A DNA stretch of 64,000 nt from Anaerosphaera multitolerans (GTDB lineage Bacteria > Bacillota > Clostridia > Tissierellales > Peptoniphilaceae): positions 35,928-99,927 of the forward strand of contig NZ_RLIH01000007.1 in NCBI RefSeq assembly GCF_004006535.1, written 5' to 3'. The position numbers and the translations under genes are program-made. This document shows positions 17,278-25,905 of the stretch, one piece after another (the stretch's first letter is position 1; each line of letters starts with the position of its first letter). Under the pieces are notes generated by a model. It had not been told where the DNA came from, did no database searches, and was given only the letters and a program-made list of their open reading frames with translations.

Positions 17278-18534
17278 ATGAATTATATTGAATATATGAA
17301 GCAGGAACTTATACCTGCCTTTGGTTGTACAGAGCCTATTGCCTTAGCTTACGTTGCAGCAAAGGCTAGGGAGGTTATGGGAAAAATGCCTGATAAAATA
17401 GTTGCAAAGGTTTCAGGCAATATTATAAAAAACGCTAACAGTGTAGTTGTTCCTGGGACAGATGGCAGAAGAGGTTTAGAAATATCAATAGTGACAGGTG
17501 CTTTTTTGGGAGATGCTTCAAAAGAATTAGAAGTACTTTCAAATATTGATAAGAGCAAATTAAATGATATTGATAGATTAATTGAAGCTGGTATTGTTGA
17601 TATTGAACTTATACCTGGCGTGGAAAATCTTTATATTGAAATTGAGTTGTATAGTGAGGAGGAGAATTCAAAAGTTATAGTAGAGAAAGATCATACTAAC
17701 ATTATCCTTATTGAAAAAAATAATGAAGTGGTTTTTAAGAAAGACTCTGAAAATCAAGTTCAATCTAAAGTTGATTTTTCATTTAAGAAGATATACGATT
17801 TTGCTAAAAGTTGTAATTATGATGAAATAACACCTATTTTAGATATGGAGATAGAATATAATCAAAGCATTGCAGAAAAAGGATTGGAGGAAAACTGGGG
17901 TTCTAATATCGGATCTTTAATATACTCAGATGCTACAAGTTTCAATGAAAAGTTAGTTGCTTATGCAGCAGCGGGCTCAGACGCAAGAATGGACGGATGT
18001 GAGAAACCTGTAGTTATAAACTCTGGAAGTGGAAATCAAGGGATTACTGTTTCAGTTCCTATAATTTTCTATGCTAAAGAGTACAAGGTTGAAAAAGATA
18101 AGTTTTATAGGGCTTTGATGTTTTCCAATTTAATAAGCTTATATTTAAAGCAAAACATTGGAAAACTATCCGCTTATTGTGGTGTAGTATCAGCGGCGGC
18201 AGCTTCAGTTATAGGAATAGGTTTTATGGAAGACAGACCTGTTAATGTACTTGAAGAAACATTGTCAAATGCTCTAGTAGTAAATTCCGGTTTGCTTTGT
18301 GATGGAGCCAAACCGTCTTGTGCTATGAAAATAGCCTCAAGTCTTCGAAACGCTTTTTTGGCTTATGAGCAGGCTTTAAGCGGAAATAGCTTTAAATCCG
18401 GAGATGGAATAGTAAAATCCACTGTAGATGAGACTATAAAAACTGTGGGTAATATTGCCAAATTTGGTATGAGGGAAACGGATATAGTGATTTTAAATGA
18501 AATAATTGAGGGCAATAAAAGAGAGACTTCTTAA
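17278..18534 (+). CDS. L-cysteine desulfidase / UPF0597 (CyuA, YhaM) family protein
   Basis: A 418-residue protein of the UPF0597/CyuA family, related to the iron-sulfur L-serine dehydratase alpha chain. Motifs seen are FGCTEPIALAYVAAKA near the N-terminus, GSDARMDGCEKPVVINSGSGNQG with the conserved glycine loop, LSAYCGVVSAAAASVIG and LLCDGAKPSCAMKIASS. The cysteines in the last two and in DGCEKP are the likely ligands of a [4Fe-4S] cluster. Known members break L-cysteine to pyruvate, ammonia and sulfide; serine is the alternative substrate. I choose ATG 17278 after AAAGGGGAAGG; the longer in-frame extension lies inside the preceding gene. It is the last gene of the sigma-54 operon. Confidence 0.87.
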   Translation: MNYIEYMKQELIPAFGCTEPIALAYVAAKAREVMGKMPDKIVAKVSGNIIKNANSVVVPGTDGRRGLEISIVTGAFLGDASKELEVLSNIDKSKLNDIDRLIEAGIVDIELIPGVENLYIEIELYSEEENSKVIVEKDHTNIILIEKNNEVVFKKDSENQVQSKVDFSFKKIYDFAKSCNYDEITPILDMEIEYNQSIAEKGLEENWGSNIGSLIYSDATSFNEKLVAYAAAGSDARMDGCEKPVVINSGSGNQGITVSVPIIFYAKEYKVEKDKFYRALMFSNLISLYLKQNIGKLSAYCGVVSAAAASVIGIGFMEDRPVNVLEETLSNALVVNSGLLCDGAKPSCAMKIASSLRNAFLAYEQALSGNSFKSGDGIVKSTVDETIKTVGNIAKFGMRETDIVILNEIIEGNKRETS

Positions 18535-18553
18535 CTAAGGGAAGTCTCTTTTA
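18521..18553. terminator. Intrinsic terminator shared by convergent genes
   Basis: AGAGACTTC / GAAGTCTCT form a perfect stem with a ten-base loop, followed by TTTTA. The loop contains the stop codon of the desulfidase gene, and the right side meets the stop of the minus-strand exporter gene. Confidence 0.85.
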
Positions 18554-19444
18554 TTTAAAACTTAAAATTGAAACCGCAAAGAGGATTGAGGCCATACCAA
18601 GTATGTCCATAAATGCAAAGTGAGAACCAAGTAATATTATGGAAAAAATCAAGGCTGATATTGCCTCAACACCGGTAATTAATGAGCCTTTAACAGGACC
18701 TATAATGCTTACTCCGGTTAAAAATAAGGAGAAAGAAAGAACTGTACCAAAGAGAACCATTCCGGCTAAGGCAAGGACTGTCATAAAGTCAAAAACTACA
18801 TTTTGATTCCAAGGCTTGTTTATAAAGGTTATTATTACTCCTCCTATTATCATTGCCAATCCTGTAACTACAGAGGTGGGATACTTTTTAAGCAGTTCAA
18901 TGGGGGTAAGTGTGTACATAACAACTCCAAAGGCTGCAAGTAATCCCCAAAACAAACCGTCAGGACTTATTACGAGGGTATTTAATTTTAAATGAGTTGC
19001 CAGTATTACAGTTCCTAAAACAGCAAAGAAGACGGATATTAGTTCAATTGGTCTTGGAAATCTTCTTTCCTTGGCACATACTCCAATCATAATAAAAACA
19101 GTGCTTAAAAATTGAAGTACTGTTGCAGTGGGAGCATTAGTTCGACCAATTGCTTGAAGATAGGCATACTGACAACATAAAATTCCGAATATTCCAAAGA
19201 GAATTAACCTATAGACATCTGATTTGTTTTTAAATATGTCAAAGGTTTTTTCTCTATATTGAAAGAGAGATGTAATAAATAAAATAATTCCGGAAAATAC
19301 AATCCTAACGTTTACTATGTACTGAGGATCAAGCCCTTTGCTATCTAACAGGTATTGACCGCAGGTTCCTGAAAATCCCCAAGAAATAGCGCCTAGCATT
19401 GCATAGATAAATCCCTTAATCATTTTACTTTCCTGTTTGTGCAT
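18551..19444 (-). CDS. EamA/DMT-superfamily transporter
   Basis: A 297-residue membrane protein with ten hydrophobic segments in two EamA halves, as in the drug/metabolite transporter superfamily. Signs are GAISWGFSGTCGQYLL in the first helix, GRTNAPTATVLQFLSTVFIM and the second-half KGSLITGVEAISALIFS. It probably exports or imports a small metabolite; substrate not readable. I choose the ATG at 19444, which has GGGGGGA seven bases before it, instead of the earlier ATG at 19462. It is a single minus-strand gene. Confidence 0.85.
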   Translation of the reverse strand: MHKQESKMIKGFIYAMLGAISWGFSGTCGQYLLDSKGLDPQYIVNVRIVFSGIILFITSLFQYREKTFDIFKNKSDVYRLILFGIFGILCCQYAYLQAIGRTNAPTATVLQFLSTVFIMIGVCAKERRFPRPIELISVFFAVLGTVILATHLKLNTLVISPDGLFWGLLAAFGVVMYTLTPIELLKKYPTSVVTGLAMIIGGVIITFINKPWNQNVVFDFMTVLALAGMVLFGTVLSFSLFLTGVSIIGPVKGSLITGVEAISALIFSIILLGSHFAFMDILGMASILFAVSILSFK

Positions 19445-19473
19445 AAAATCCCCCCAAGTCATTTATTATATTC

Positions 19474-19502
19474 ATTATATCTATTATAATTACAAAGGTA
19501 AA
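19474..19502 (-). promoter_or_regulatory. Promoter of the DMT transporter gene
   Basis: On the minus strand TTTACC (19502-19497) and TATAAT (19479-19474) are spaced by 17 bases, 30 bases before the chosen start codon. Confidence 0.5.
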
Positions 19503-19541
19503 GGAAAAGGGATTGGGTATATAATTTAGGGAGATGATATT

Positions 19542-20087
19542 TTGGAGAAAAAATTATTAATATACGGCTTTGAAAAAGATGGTGAGAAATATAAGTTATT
19601 AAAAGAAATTGCAAAGACCTACAATATAGAAAGCGTTGATGTTGAAGTAGAAGACATTGGTCAAAAAGTTGGAACATTAATGGAACTTCCAAACTATAAA
19701 AGAGAAGTAGCTAAGGTAGATGAGACTCCTGATATGGAATTTATTTTATTTTCAGACTTTGAAAGAGAAGTTTTAATGGATTATTTAAAAGATTTAAAAC
19801 TTAGGGGACTGTCAGTTCCTTATAAGTCCGTTATAACTGAAACTACTAAAGATTGGCCCTTTAATTATCTATTAGACCACATTAAAGAAGAACACTTGAT
19901 AATGAACAGGTATACTGAACTTGGTAAACTTGTAAAAAGAGCACAAGAGATGTTAAAAGAAAAACCGGATGAGGAAATTCAAAGTGCCATAGATTTTGCT
20001 ATGACCATTAATAAATTTAATGATATAGATATAGAAATTATAGAAGAACGTTATTTAAAGTTAGTGAAAGCTTTAGGGGAGGAGTAA
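19542..20087 (+). CDS. DUF3783 domain-containing protein
   Basis: A 181-residue soluble protein of unknown function. The middle, from FILFSDFEREVLMDYLKDLK to TKDWPFNYLLDHIKEEH (about 68-118), matches what I recall of DUF3783. The C-terminal third is helical and acidic. It starts at TTG 19542 after AGGGAGATGA; no ATG in this frame precedes the conserved part. The stop is followed after one base by the M18 aminopeptidase ATG, so the two are co-transcribed. Confidence 0.7.
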   Translation: MEKKLLIYGFEKDGEKYKLLKEIAKTYNIESVDVEVEDIGQKVGTLMELPNYKREVAKVDETPDMEFILFSDFEREVLMDYLKDLKLRGLSVPYKSVITETTKDWPFNYLLDHIKEEHLIMNRYTELGKLVKRAQEMLKEKPDEEIQSAIDFAMTINKFNDIDIEIIEERYLKLVKALGEE

Positions 20088-20088
20088 A

Positions 20089-21378
20089 ATGGATAAGATT
20101 ACATTGGCAGAAAATCTAATAGAATTCATAGACGAAAGTCCCTGTTCCTACTATGCAGTGGACAATATGAGAACTTTTTTATTGGAAAAAGGTTTTAAAG
20201 AATTAAAAGTCAGTGATACTTGGAATTTAAAAAAAGGCGAATCCTATTTTATTTTAAACAATGGAAGTGCCTTAATTGCCTTTACTATTGGAAGCGAAGA
20301 TTTGGAAAGTGAAGGTTTTAAAATCATTGGATCTCACAGTGATTCGCCGGGATTTAGAATTAAGAGCAATCCGGAAATAAAAAAACTTAACAATGTAACT
20401 TTAAATACTGAAGTATACGGTGGAGTAATACTTTCTACGTGGTTTGACAGACCTCTTTCCGTTGCGGGAAGAATAGTAATAAAGTCAGATGATATATTAA
20501 ATCCTAAAGTTAAACTGTTAAACATAGATAGGGATATAATGATAATTCCAAGTCTGGCAATTCATATGAATCGTGACGTTAATAAGGGTTTTGAGTTTAA
20601 TCCTCAAAAGCATACCCTGCCTCTTTTAACTTTAAGTGAAGAAAAGTTAAGTGAAGATTTCTTTTTAGGAGTTTTGGCTGAGGAAGCGGGAGTGAAGCAA
20701 GAAGATATTTTAGATTATGATATGTACCTATATGACAGACAAAAGGGTAAGATAATAGGTCTTGAAAATGAATTTATATCTGTGGGAAGATTGGATAATT
20801 TGGCAATGGCTTATGGAAGTATGGTTGCTTTAACTTCAACAAAACCCTCAAAGGGTGTAAATGTTTTGGTATGTACAGATAATGAAGAAGTTGGAAGCAG
20901 GTCAAGACAGGGAGCCGACAGTCCGATGATGTCCAATACTCTTGAAAGAATTGCCATAGGCTTAAATAAAAACAGAGAGGAATTTTTACGGGCAATTGAA
21001 AACAGTTATATAGTTTCAGCAGATATGGCTCATGCTGTACATCCTAATTTTGAAGATATGGCTGACCCTACAAATAAACCTAAAATGGGCAAGGGTCCTG
21101 TTATTAAGTATGCAGCCAATAAGGCCTATACATCAGATGCAATTTCAGGAGCTATATTTAAACAGCTTTGTAAAAGTGCAAAAGTTCCTTACCAAACTTT
21201 CTTTAACAGATCTGATAAGGCAGGAGGTTCCACAATTGGGCCTATTACTGCAAGTCAGCTGAATATAAGGTCGGTGGATATAGGAAATCCAATGCTTTCA
21301 ATGCACTCGGTAAGGGAATTGGCTTCAGTTGATGACAATTTATATCTATACAAAGTATTTGAAGAGCTGTATAAATAA
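20089..21378 (+). CDS. M18-family aminopeptidase
   Basis: A 429-residue cytoplasmic dinuclear-zinc aminopeptidase that takes N-terminal residues, often acidic or neutral, from peptides. Zinc and catalytic motifs seen are IGSHSDSPGFRIK, VCTDNEEVGSRSRQGADSP, ISADMAHAVHPNF and the C-terminal NPMLSMHSVREL histidine. The length is typical of bacterial ApeB-type enzymes. It fits an organism that lives on peptides. It is the second gene after the DUF3783 protein. Confidence 0.93.
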   Translation: MDKITLAENLIEFIDESPCSYYAVDNMRTFLLEKGFKELKVSDTWNLKKGESYFILNNGSALIAFTIGSEDLESEGFKIIGSHSDSPGFRIKSNPEIKKLNNVTLNTEVYGGVILSTWFDRPLSVAGRIVIKSDDILNPKVKLLNIDRDIMIIPSLAIHMNRDVNKGFEFNPQKHTLPLLTLSEEKLSEDFFLGVLAEEAGVKQEDILDYDMYLYDRQKGKIIGLENEFISVGRLDNLAMAYGSMVALTSTKPSKGVNVLVCTDNEEVGSRSRQGADSPMMSNTLERIAIGLNKNREEFLRAIENSYIVSADMAHAVHPNFEDMADPTNKPKMGKGPVIKYAANKAYTSDAISGAIFKQLCKSAKVPYQTFFNRSDKAGGSTIGPITASQLNIRSVDIGNPMLSMHSVRELASVDDNLYLYKVFEELYK

Positions 21379-21394
21379 AAAGTTTAAACATTAA

Positions 21395-21432
21395 AAAGGA
21401 GGTAACTGGAATATCAGTTGCCTCCTTTACAT
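21395..21432. terminator. Hairpin terminator between convergent genes
   Basis: The arms AAAGGAGGTAACTG and CAGTTGCCTCCTTT (one G-T pair) surround a six-base loop. It lies after the aminopeptidase gene and before the 3' end of the minus-strand SDR gene. Confidence 0.75.
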
Positions 21433-21488
21433 AGTTATGTTGTTTTTATTATTAAATTATATTTAATTACATATGGATTTTAAAAAAT

Positions 21489-22220
21489 TTAAACACACAT
21501 CCCGCCTGTAAGACCTATTATCTGACCTGTCATATAGGAGTTTTTCTCCGAGATTATATAGGCTGCCAGTTCTGCAATTTCTCTTGGATCAGCTAGACGT
21601 AACATGGGAATCTCATTACATATAAGTTGCAGGTCTTCATTGGAATAGCACCTCATCATATCTGTATTTACTACTCCGGGGGCTATGGCATTGACCCTTA
21701 TATTTGAAGGTGCAAGTTCCACTGCCAAAGACTTTGTAAGAGAATCTACGGCGCCTTTGGTGGCGGAGTAAGCCACTTCGCAAGATGCTCCGTTAGAGCC
21801 CCAAATAGAGGAGATATTTAGTATTACTCCGTCATGTTTTTTTAACATATAGGGGAGGGCACAGTGGATGGTATTGTAGATACCAAAGACATTTATATTA
21901 AATATTTCCTGAAATTCAGAGGGAGGAAGATCTTGGAAAAGAGATATTTTGGAAATACCTGCATTGTTAATTAAAATATCCACTCCATTAAACTTCTCTT
22001 CAACTGTTTTAAACAATTTTTTCACTTCTTCCAACTTGGATATGTCTGCTTTAACGGCAAGGGCGTCAACGTTTAATTTTCTAATCTCATTTTGTAATGC
22101 TAAGGCTTCCTCTTCGCTATTATTGTAATTTATTATTATTCTATAATTAAGTTCTGCTAATTTTTTGGCAATGGCCCTTCCTATTCCTCGGGAGGCCCCT
22201 GTAATTAGTACTGTTTTCAT
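21489..22220 (-). CDS. Short-chain dehydrogenase/reductase (FabG/YmfI-like)
   Basis: A 243-residue classical SDR. It has TGASRGIGRAIA (cofactor loop, 7-18), NNAG (about 87-90), the catalytic ISSIWGSNG serine, YSATK with the Tyr-Lys pair and PGVVNTDM. The sequence ends GQIIGLTGGMCV, as in FabG-like enzymes. FabG (3-oxoacyl-ACP reductase) and the EF-P 5-aminopentanone reductase YmfI are both possible; no fatty-acid genes are near, so a YmfI-like or other role is more likely. It is a single gene on the minus strand starting after GGTGAT. Confidence 0.85.
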   Translation of the reverse strand: MKTVLITGASRGIGRAIAKKLAELNYRIIINYNNSEEEALALQNEIRKLNVDALAVKADISKLEEVKKLFKTVEEKFNGVDILINNAGISKISLFQDLPPSEFQEIFNINVFGIYNTIHCALPYMLKKHDGVILNISSIWGSNGASCEVAYSATKGAVDSLTKSLAVELAPSNIRVNAIAPGVVNTDMMRCYSNEDLQLICNEIPMLRLADPREIAELAAYIISEKNSYMTGQIIGLTGGMCV

Positions 22221-22349
22221 ATTATCACCGAAGATATTATATATTAATTAAAAATTAAAAGAAAGTGAAATTGAAATTGAATGTTAATAATAGAAATCAA
22301 TAGGGTAAAACTAAGAACAGATACATCACTTAAAAATGGAGGAAAAAAT

Positions 22350-22952
22350 ATGGAACTTAAGACAGTAGAATTATTAAAAAACAGAAGAAGTTTTTATGTA
22401 TTAGATAAAAATATAAAAGTAAGTGAAGAGGAAATAAAAGAGGCTATAAGAGAAATTGTAAAGTATTCTCCAAGTCCTTTTAACGTTCAGTCGGAAAAAG
22501 TAGTGGTTTTATTTGGAGAAGATCATGACTATCTTTGGGGAACTATTGTTATGGAAACTCTTAGAAAAATAGTAGGTGGCGAAGAAAAATTTAAAGAGAC
22601 AGAGGCTAAAATTAATGGTTTTAAAAATGGTTATGGAACTATTTTAATCTTTGAAGACAAGGATATTTTAGAAGAGGCGAAGAAAGGGTTGGGCAGTTAT
22701 GCTCCAAATTTAGATACATGGTCTGAACATGCTAACGGAATAGTTACAATAGGCCTTTGGATTGGGCTTAGAGAACTTGGGCTGGGAGCAAATTTACAAC
22801 ACTACAATCCAATTATAGATGAGGAAGTAAAAGATAAGTGGGACATTCCGAAAAATTGGATATTAAAGTCTCAGATGGTCTTTGGTAATATTTTAGAGCA
22901 CCCTGAAGAAAAATCTAAGATAGACATTAACAGTAGAGTAGTATTTAAGTAG
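22350..22952 (+). CDS. Nitroreductase-family flavoprotein
   Basis: A 200-residue FMN-dependent oxidoreductase of the nitroreductase superfamily. It has the flavin-binding LLKNRRSFYVLD near the N-terminus, SPSPFNVQSEKVVVLFG, and a C-terminal GLGANLQHYNPIIDEEVK with FGNILE. The length and the NVQ/LGANLQHYNP motifs point to the short HBN1/YdgI-like branch. The physiological substrate is unknown. I choose ATG 22350 after GGAGG; earlier in-frame ATGs lack a ribosome site. Confidence 0.85.
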   Translation: MELKTVELLKNRRSFYVLDKNIKVSEEEIKEAIREIVKYSPSPFNVQSEKVVVLFGEDHDYLWGTIVMETLRKIVGGEEKFKETEAKINGFKNGYGTILIFEDKDILEEAKKGLGSYAPNLDTWSEHANGIVTIGLWIGLRELGLGANLQHYNPIIDEEVKDKWDIPKNWILKSQMVFGNILEHPEEKSKIDINSRVVFK

Positions 22953-22969
22953 AGCTATATAAAAAACAC

Positions 22970-22998
22970 TTGAAAAACACTGTAATAATAGATATAAT
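22970..22998 (+). promoter_or_regulatory. Promoter of the T-box leader
   Basis: TTGAAA (22970-22975) and TATAAT (22993-22998) with 17-base spacing place the start of transcription near 23005, just at the base of T-box stem I. Confidence 0.75.
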
Positions 22999-23002
22999 TA
23001 AC

Positions 23003-23270
23003 AGAAGCAGTGAAGAGATGAGTAGGTTTAAAAAGAATTTAATAGAGAGTGCTGTTGGTGGAAGGGCATAAATTACTTTAAACTGAAGAAAGACTTGGAG
23101 CACCTTAGAGGATGGTTTTGATTTTAAGGCGTGAGTGACCTACGTTACAGGGCAGAAGTATGGTAGTACTTTATGAGGTATGCGTTGTGAGATGCGTATA
23201 AATGTGGGTGGTAACACGGATATAACTTTCGTCCCAAAGCTAGTTCTTTGGTGCGGAAGTTTTTTTATTT
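23003..23270 (+). ncRNA. T-box riboswitch leader
   Basis: A tRNA-sensing leader of about 265 bases. Seen in order are the loop-E strand AGTA (23031-23034), the AGAGAG bulge and distal loop GTTGGTGGAAG, then the specifier region CTGAAGAAAGACTTGGAGC (23083-23101), and the T-box GGGTGGTAACACGG (23206-23219) followed by a terminator. Stem I pairs GGTTTAAA with TTTAAACT and GTGCT with GGCAT. The specifier is ambiguous: AAG (Lys, 23090-23092, followed by a purine) is my preferred reading; GAA (Glu) and AGA (Arg) remain open. The bulge TGGT predicts discriminator A in the tRNA. Uncharged tRNA would permit expression of the ABC transporter downstream. Confidence 0.93.
23224..23267 (+). terminator. 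T-box-controlled terminator
   Basis: AACTTTCG/CGGAAGTT and CCAAAG/CTTTGG form a two-part stem with loop CTAGTT, followed by seven T. Its 5' side competes with the antiterminator. Confidence 0.9.
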
Positions 23271-23292
23271 TATTAAATCAAGGAGGAAGAAA

Positions 23293-24156
23293 ATGAGAAG
23301 GTTTAAGAAAGCGGGAATGTTATTGCTGGCAATTTCAATGTCATTATCATTAGTTGCATGTTCAAGTTCCAACAAGGCAAATACTGTCGAAGAATCTGAT
23401 TCAGGTACAGGTTCTGCTCAAGTACTTAAAGTTGGAATGGAGTGTGGATATGCTCCTTATAACTGGACTCAACAAGATGATTCTAACGGTGCTGTAAAGA
23501 TAGAAGGCTCAAATGAGTATGCCGGTGGATATGATGTGGAAATAGCGAAAAAAGTTGCTGATGGTCTTGGAAGAGAATTGGTTATTGTAAAGACACAATG
23601 GGATGGACTTCCACCAGCTGTTCAATCTGATAAGATTGACGTAATTATGGCGGGAATGAGTCCGACAGCTGATAGAGCGGAGCAAATTGATTTTACTGCT
23701 CCCTACTGGGTAAGTGATTATGTAATGATAGTTCAAAAGGGTTCAGAATATGAAAATGCAACTTCCCTAGAAGATTTTGCAGGAGCTAAAATTACAGGTC
23801 AATTAAGTACAGTACACTATGATATCCTGGATCAAATTAAAGGCGTGGATAAACAAGAGGCAATGGAAGATTTTCCTCAAATGAGAGTGGCGCTTCAAAG
23901 TGGAGTAATTGACGGCTATATTGCTGAAATGCCTGAGGCTATGTCTATTGCAATGGCAATGCCTGAATTGACAGCGGTTTATTTTGAAGAAGGTAAGGGT
24001 TTTGAAGTTAAGGACAATGAAAATACAATAGCTGCAGGACTTAAAAAGGGCTCCGATTTAAAAGAGCAAATAGATGAAGTTTTAAATAAACTTACTGAAG
24101 AAGATAGACAAGCTATAATGGAAGAGGCCGTAAAGAACCAACCAGCAGCTAATTAA
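23293..24156 (+). CDS. Polar amino acid ABC transporter substrate-binding lipoprotein (T-box controlled)
   Basis: A 287-residue lipoprotein with a basic start MRRFKKAG, a hydrophobic segment and the lipobox LVAC (about 19-22). The mature part is a family 3 solute-binding protein: ECGYAPYNWT, GGYDVEIAKKVAD, DKIDVIMAGMSPTADRAEQIDFT and the later GYIAEMPEA. It binds an amino acid outside the membrane and passes it to the permease encoded next. The T-box leader suggests the ligand is the amino acid whose tRNA is sensed, possibly lysine. I choose ATG 23293, which has AGGAGGA at the right distance; the upstream extension overlaps the terminator. Confidence 0.9.
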   Translation: MRRFKKAGMLLLAISMSLSLVACSSSNKANTVEESDSGTGSAQVLKVGMECGYAPYNWTQQDDSNGAVKIEGSNEYAGGYDVEIAKKVADGLGRELVIVKTQWDGLPPAVQSDKIDVIMAGMSPTADRAEQIDFTAPYWVSDYVMIVQKGSEYENATSLEDFAGAKITGQLSTVHYDILDQIKGVDKQEAMEDFPQMRVALQSGVIDGYIAEMPEAMSIAMAMPELTAVYFEEGKGFEVKDNENTIAAGLKKGSDLKEQIDEVLNKLTEEDRQAIMEEAVKNQPAAN

Positions 24157-24166
24157 GAGGAGTATT

Positions 24167-24889
24167 ATGGAAGCGATTATTCAAATATTTCAACAATATT
24201 CTCAAATGTTTATAAATGGCACTATAGTTACTTTAAAAATTTCCATACTTGGTACTCTAGTAGGGTTATTAATAGGTTTAGTAGTTGGCGGAATAAAGAC
24301 CATTCCCAAACAAAAGGGATTTAAGGGGATTATTCAAAAACTTGTTAATTTATTAATGAATATATATATATTGGTATTTAGAGGAACTCCAATGATAGTT
24401 CAAGCTATGTTATTTTACTATGGTATAGCTAAATTTTACGGTATTCAAATAGATAGACTACTAGCGGCTTATATAATAGTGTCAATAAATACGGGAGCCT
24501 ATATGTCTGAAGTGGTAAGAGGCGGTATTATTGCCATAGACAAGGGGCAGTTTGAGGCAGCTTATGCCAGTGGTATGAGCCACGTCCAAACTATGCTTTA
24601 CGTTATAGCTCCTCAAACTATGAGAAATATACTTCCTGCTACGGGTAATGAATTTGTAATTAATATAAAGGACACTTCTGTTTTAAATGTAATTTCAGTT
24701 TCCGAGTTGTTCTTTGCAGCGAAAACCATAGCGGGTCAAAATTTCGATATGTTTGGAACTTTTACAGTTGTGGCTATAATATATTTATTTTTAACAACTG
24801 TAATAACCTATATTTTACGGTTTATAGAAAAGAAATTTGAAGGACCTGAAAGTTACGAACTTCAAATGGGCAATCAGATGCAGATATGA
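24167..24889 (+). CDS. Polar amino acid ABC transporter permease
   Basis: A 240-residue inner-membrane permease of the His/Glu/Gln/Arg family. It has about five hydrophobic segments, the FRGTPMIVQAMLFYYG motif and the EAA loop, FEAAYASGMSHVQTMLYVIA, which contacts the ATPase. It lies 10 bases after the binding protein gene and 8 before the ATPase gene, and probably forms a homodimer because no second permease is present. Confidence 0.93.
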   Translation: MEAIIQIFQQYSQMFINGTIVTLKISILGTLVGLLIGLVVGGIKTIPKQKGFKGIIQKLVNLLMNIYILVFRGTPMIVQAMLFYYGIAKFYGIQIDRLLAAYIIVSINTGAYMSEVVRGGIIAIDKGQFEAAYASGMSHVQTMLYVIAPQTMRNILPATGNEFVINIKDTSVLNVISVSELFFAAKTIAGQNFDMFGTFTVVAIIYLFLTTVITYILRFIEKKFEGPESYELQMGNQMQI

Positions 24890-24897
24890 GGTAGAGT

Positions 24898-25629
24898 ATG
24901 AGAGAAATTTTAAAAGTTGAAAATTTAAAAAAGAACTTTGGAAATAATGAAGTGCTAAAGGGAATTAACTTCACTGTAAATAAGGGAGATGTCGTATCTA
25001 TAATAGGATCTTCGGGTTCAGGTAAGAGTACACTATTAAGGTGTATTAATCAACTGGAAGAGCCTAGCTCAGGTTCTATTTACTTTGAAGATAAGAACCT
25101 GATGGACGATAATTCGGACATTAGAAAGGCCAGAGCTAAAATGGCAATGGTTTTTCAATCCTTTAATCTCTATAGTAATTTAAATGTCCTTAAAAATTGT
25201 ACCATAGGTCCTATAAAGGTTCTTGGAGTGGATAGAAAAGAAGCTGAGAAGAAAGCAGTTGAAAATCTTACTAAGGTAGGAATGGCGGAGTATGTAAATG
25301 CAAAACCCTCCCAGCTTTCAGGTGGACAAAAACAAAGAGTGGCAATTGCAAGGGCACTTTGCATGGAGCCTACATTGATGCTTTTTGATGAGCCTACTTC
25401 AGCCCTTGATCCGGAAATGGTGGAGGAGGTTTTAAATACTATTATTGGACTGGCTAAGTCAGGATATACAATGGTAGTAGTAACTCATGAGATGCAATTT
25501 GCAAAAGATGTTTCTTCAAAGGTTATTTTTGTTGATAAGGGGCTTATTGCAGAAGAAGGTACACCTAAGGAAATATTTGAAAATCCTAAAGAAGATAGAA
25601 CTAGAGAATTTTTAAGAAAAATATATTAA
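24898..25629 (+). CDS. Polar amino acid ABC transporter ATPase
   Basis: A 243-residue ATPase with Walker [13 protein letters not shown]-loop MVFQSFNLY, signature [15 protein letters not shown], Walker [13 protein letters not shown] and H-loop VVTHEM. It powers the transporter formed with the two genes before it. The operon ends here with an inverted repeat. Confidence 0.95.
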   Translation: MREILKVENLKKNFGNNEVLKGINFTVNKGDVVSIIGSSGSGKSTLLRCINQLEEPSSGSIYFEDKNLMDDNSDIRKARAKMAMVFQSFNLYSNLNVLKNCTIGPIKVLGVDRKEAEKKAVENLTKVGMAEYVNAKPSQLSGGQKQRVAIARALCMEPTLMLFDEPTSALDPEMVEEVLNTIIGLAKSGYTMVVVTHEMQFAKDVSSKVIFVDKGLIAEEGTPKEIFENPKEDRTREFLRKIY

Positions 25630-25633
25630 TTAA

Positions 25634-25675
25634 ATCTTTAATAAAAGTAGGCGTAAGTCTATTTTTATTAAAGAT
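25634..25675 (+). terminator. Inverted repeat after the first ABC operon
   Basis: The 17-base arms ATCTTTAATAAAAGTAG and CTATTTTTATTAAAGAT pair almost perfectly around an eight-base loop. No T-run follows, so termination is likely but not certain. Confidence 0.6.
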
Positions 25676-25733
25676 AATATTTAGAGATATTATTTTAAAA
25701 GTCTTAAATCAAAGTATAAATTGGAAAAATACG

Positions 25734-25762
25734 TTGAAAAAAATTGTAAAATCCAGTATAAT
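25734..25762 (+). promoter_or_regulatory. Promoter of the second amino acid ABC operon
   Basis: TTGAAA (25734-25739) and TATAAT (25757-25762) are spaced by 17 bases. The predicted transcript has a leader of about 150 bases before the binding-protein gene. Confidence 0.7.
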
Positions 25763-25795
25763 AAGAAAAATTACATAAAAAAGGAGGCCTTAATC

Positions 25796-25888
25796 TTGAA
25801 TATTGTAAATGGTATGGTCAAGAGCTTTTGGAAGCTTAGTAATTATAAATATCTGTCTTCCAAACCCATGAGAGGTTATTTTTTATAA
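25796..25888 (+). CDS. Putative 30-residue leader peptide
   Basis: TTG 25796 follows AAGGAGG (25781-25787) with eight bases between, which is a good ribosome site. The frame runs 30 codons, starting MNIVNGMVKSF and ending KPMRGYFL, and stops at TAA 25886, inside the left arm of a hairpin. It lies in the leader of the second amino acid ABC operon. It has no marked run of one amino acid, so classical attenuation is not obvious. Whether it is translated is inference. Confidence 0.4.
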   Translation: MNIVNGMVKSFWKLSNYKYLSSKPMRGYFL

Positions 25889-25905
25889 GGGACTATAAAA
25901 AATAA
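25876..25905 (+). promoter_or_regulatory. Perfect 12-bp inverted repeat before the second binding-protein gene
   Basis: TTATTTTTTATA and TATAAAAAATAA flank the loop AGGGAC. The left arm contains the leader ORF stop and the right arm ends four bases before the ribosome site AGGAGG of the next gene. No T-run follows. It could couple leader translation to the gene or act as a DNA operator. Confidence 0.55.
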
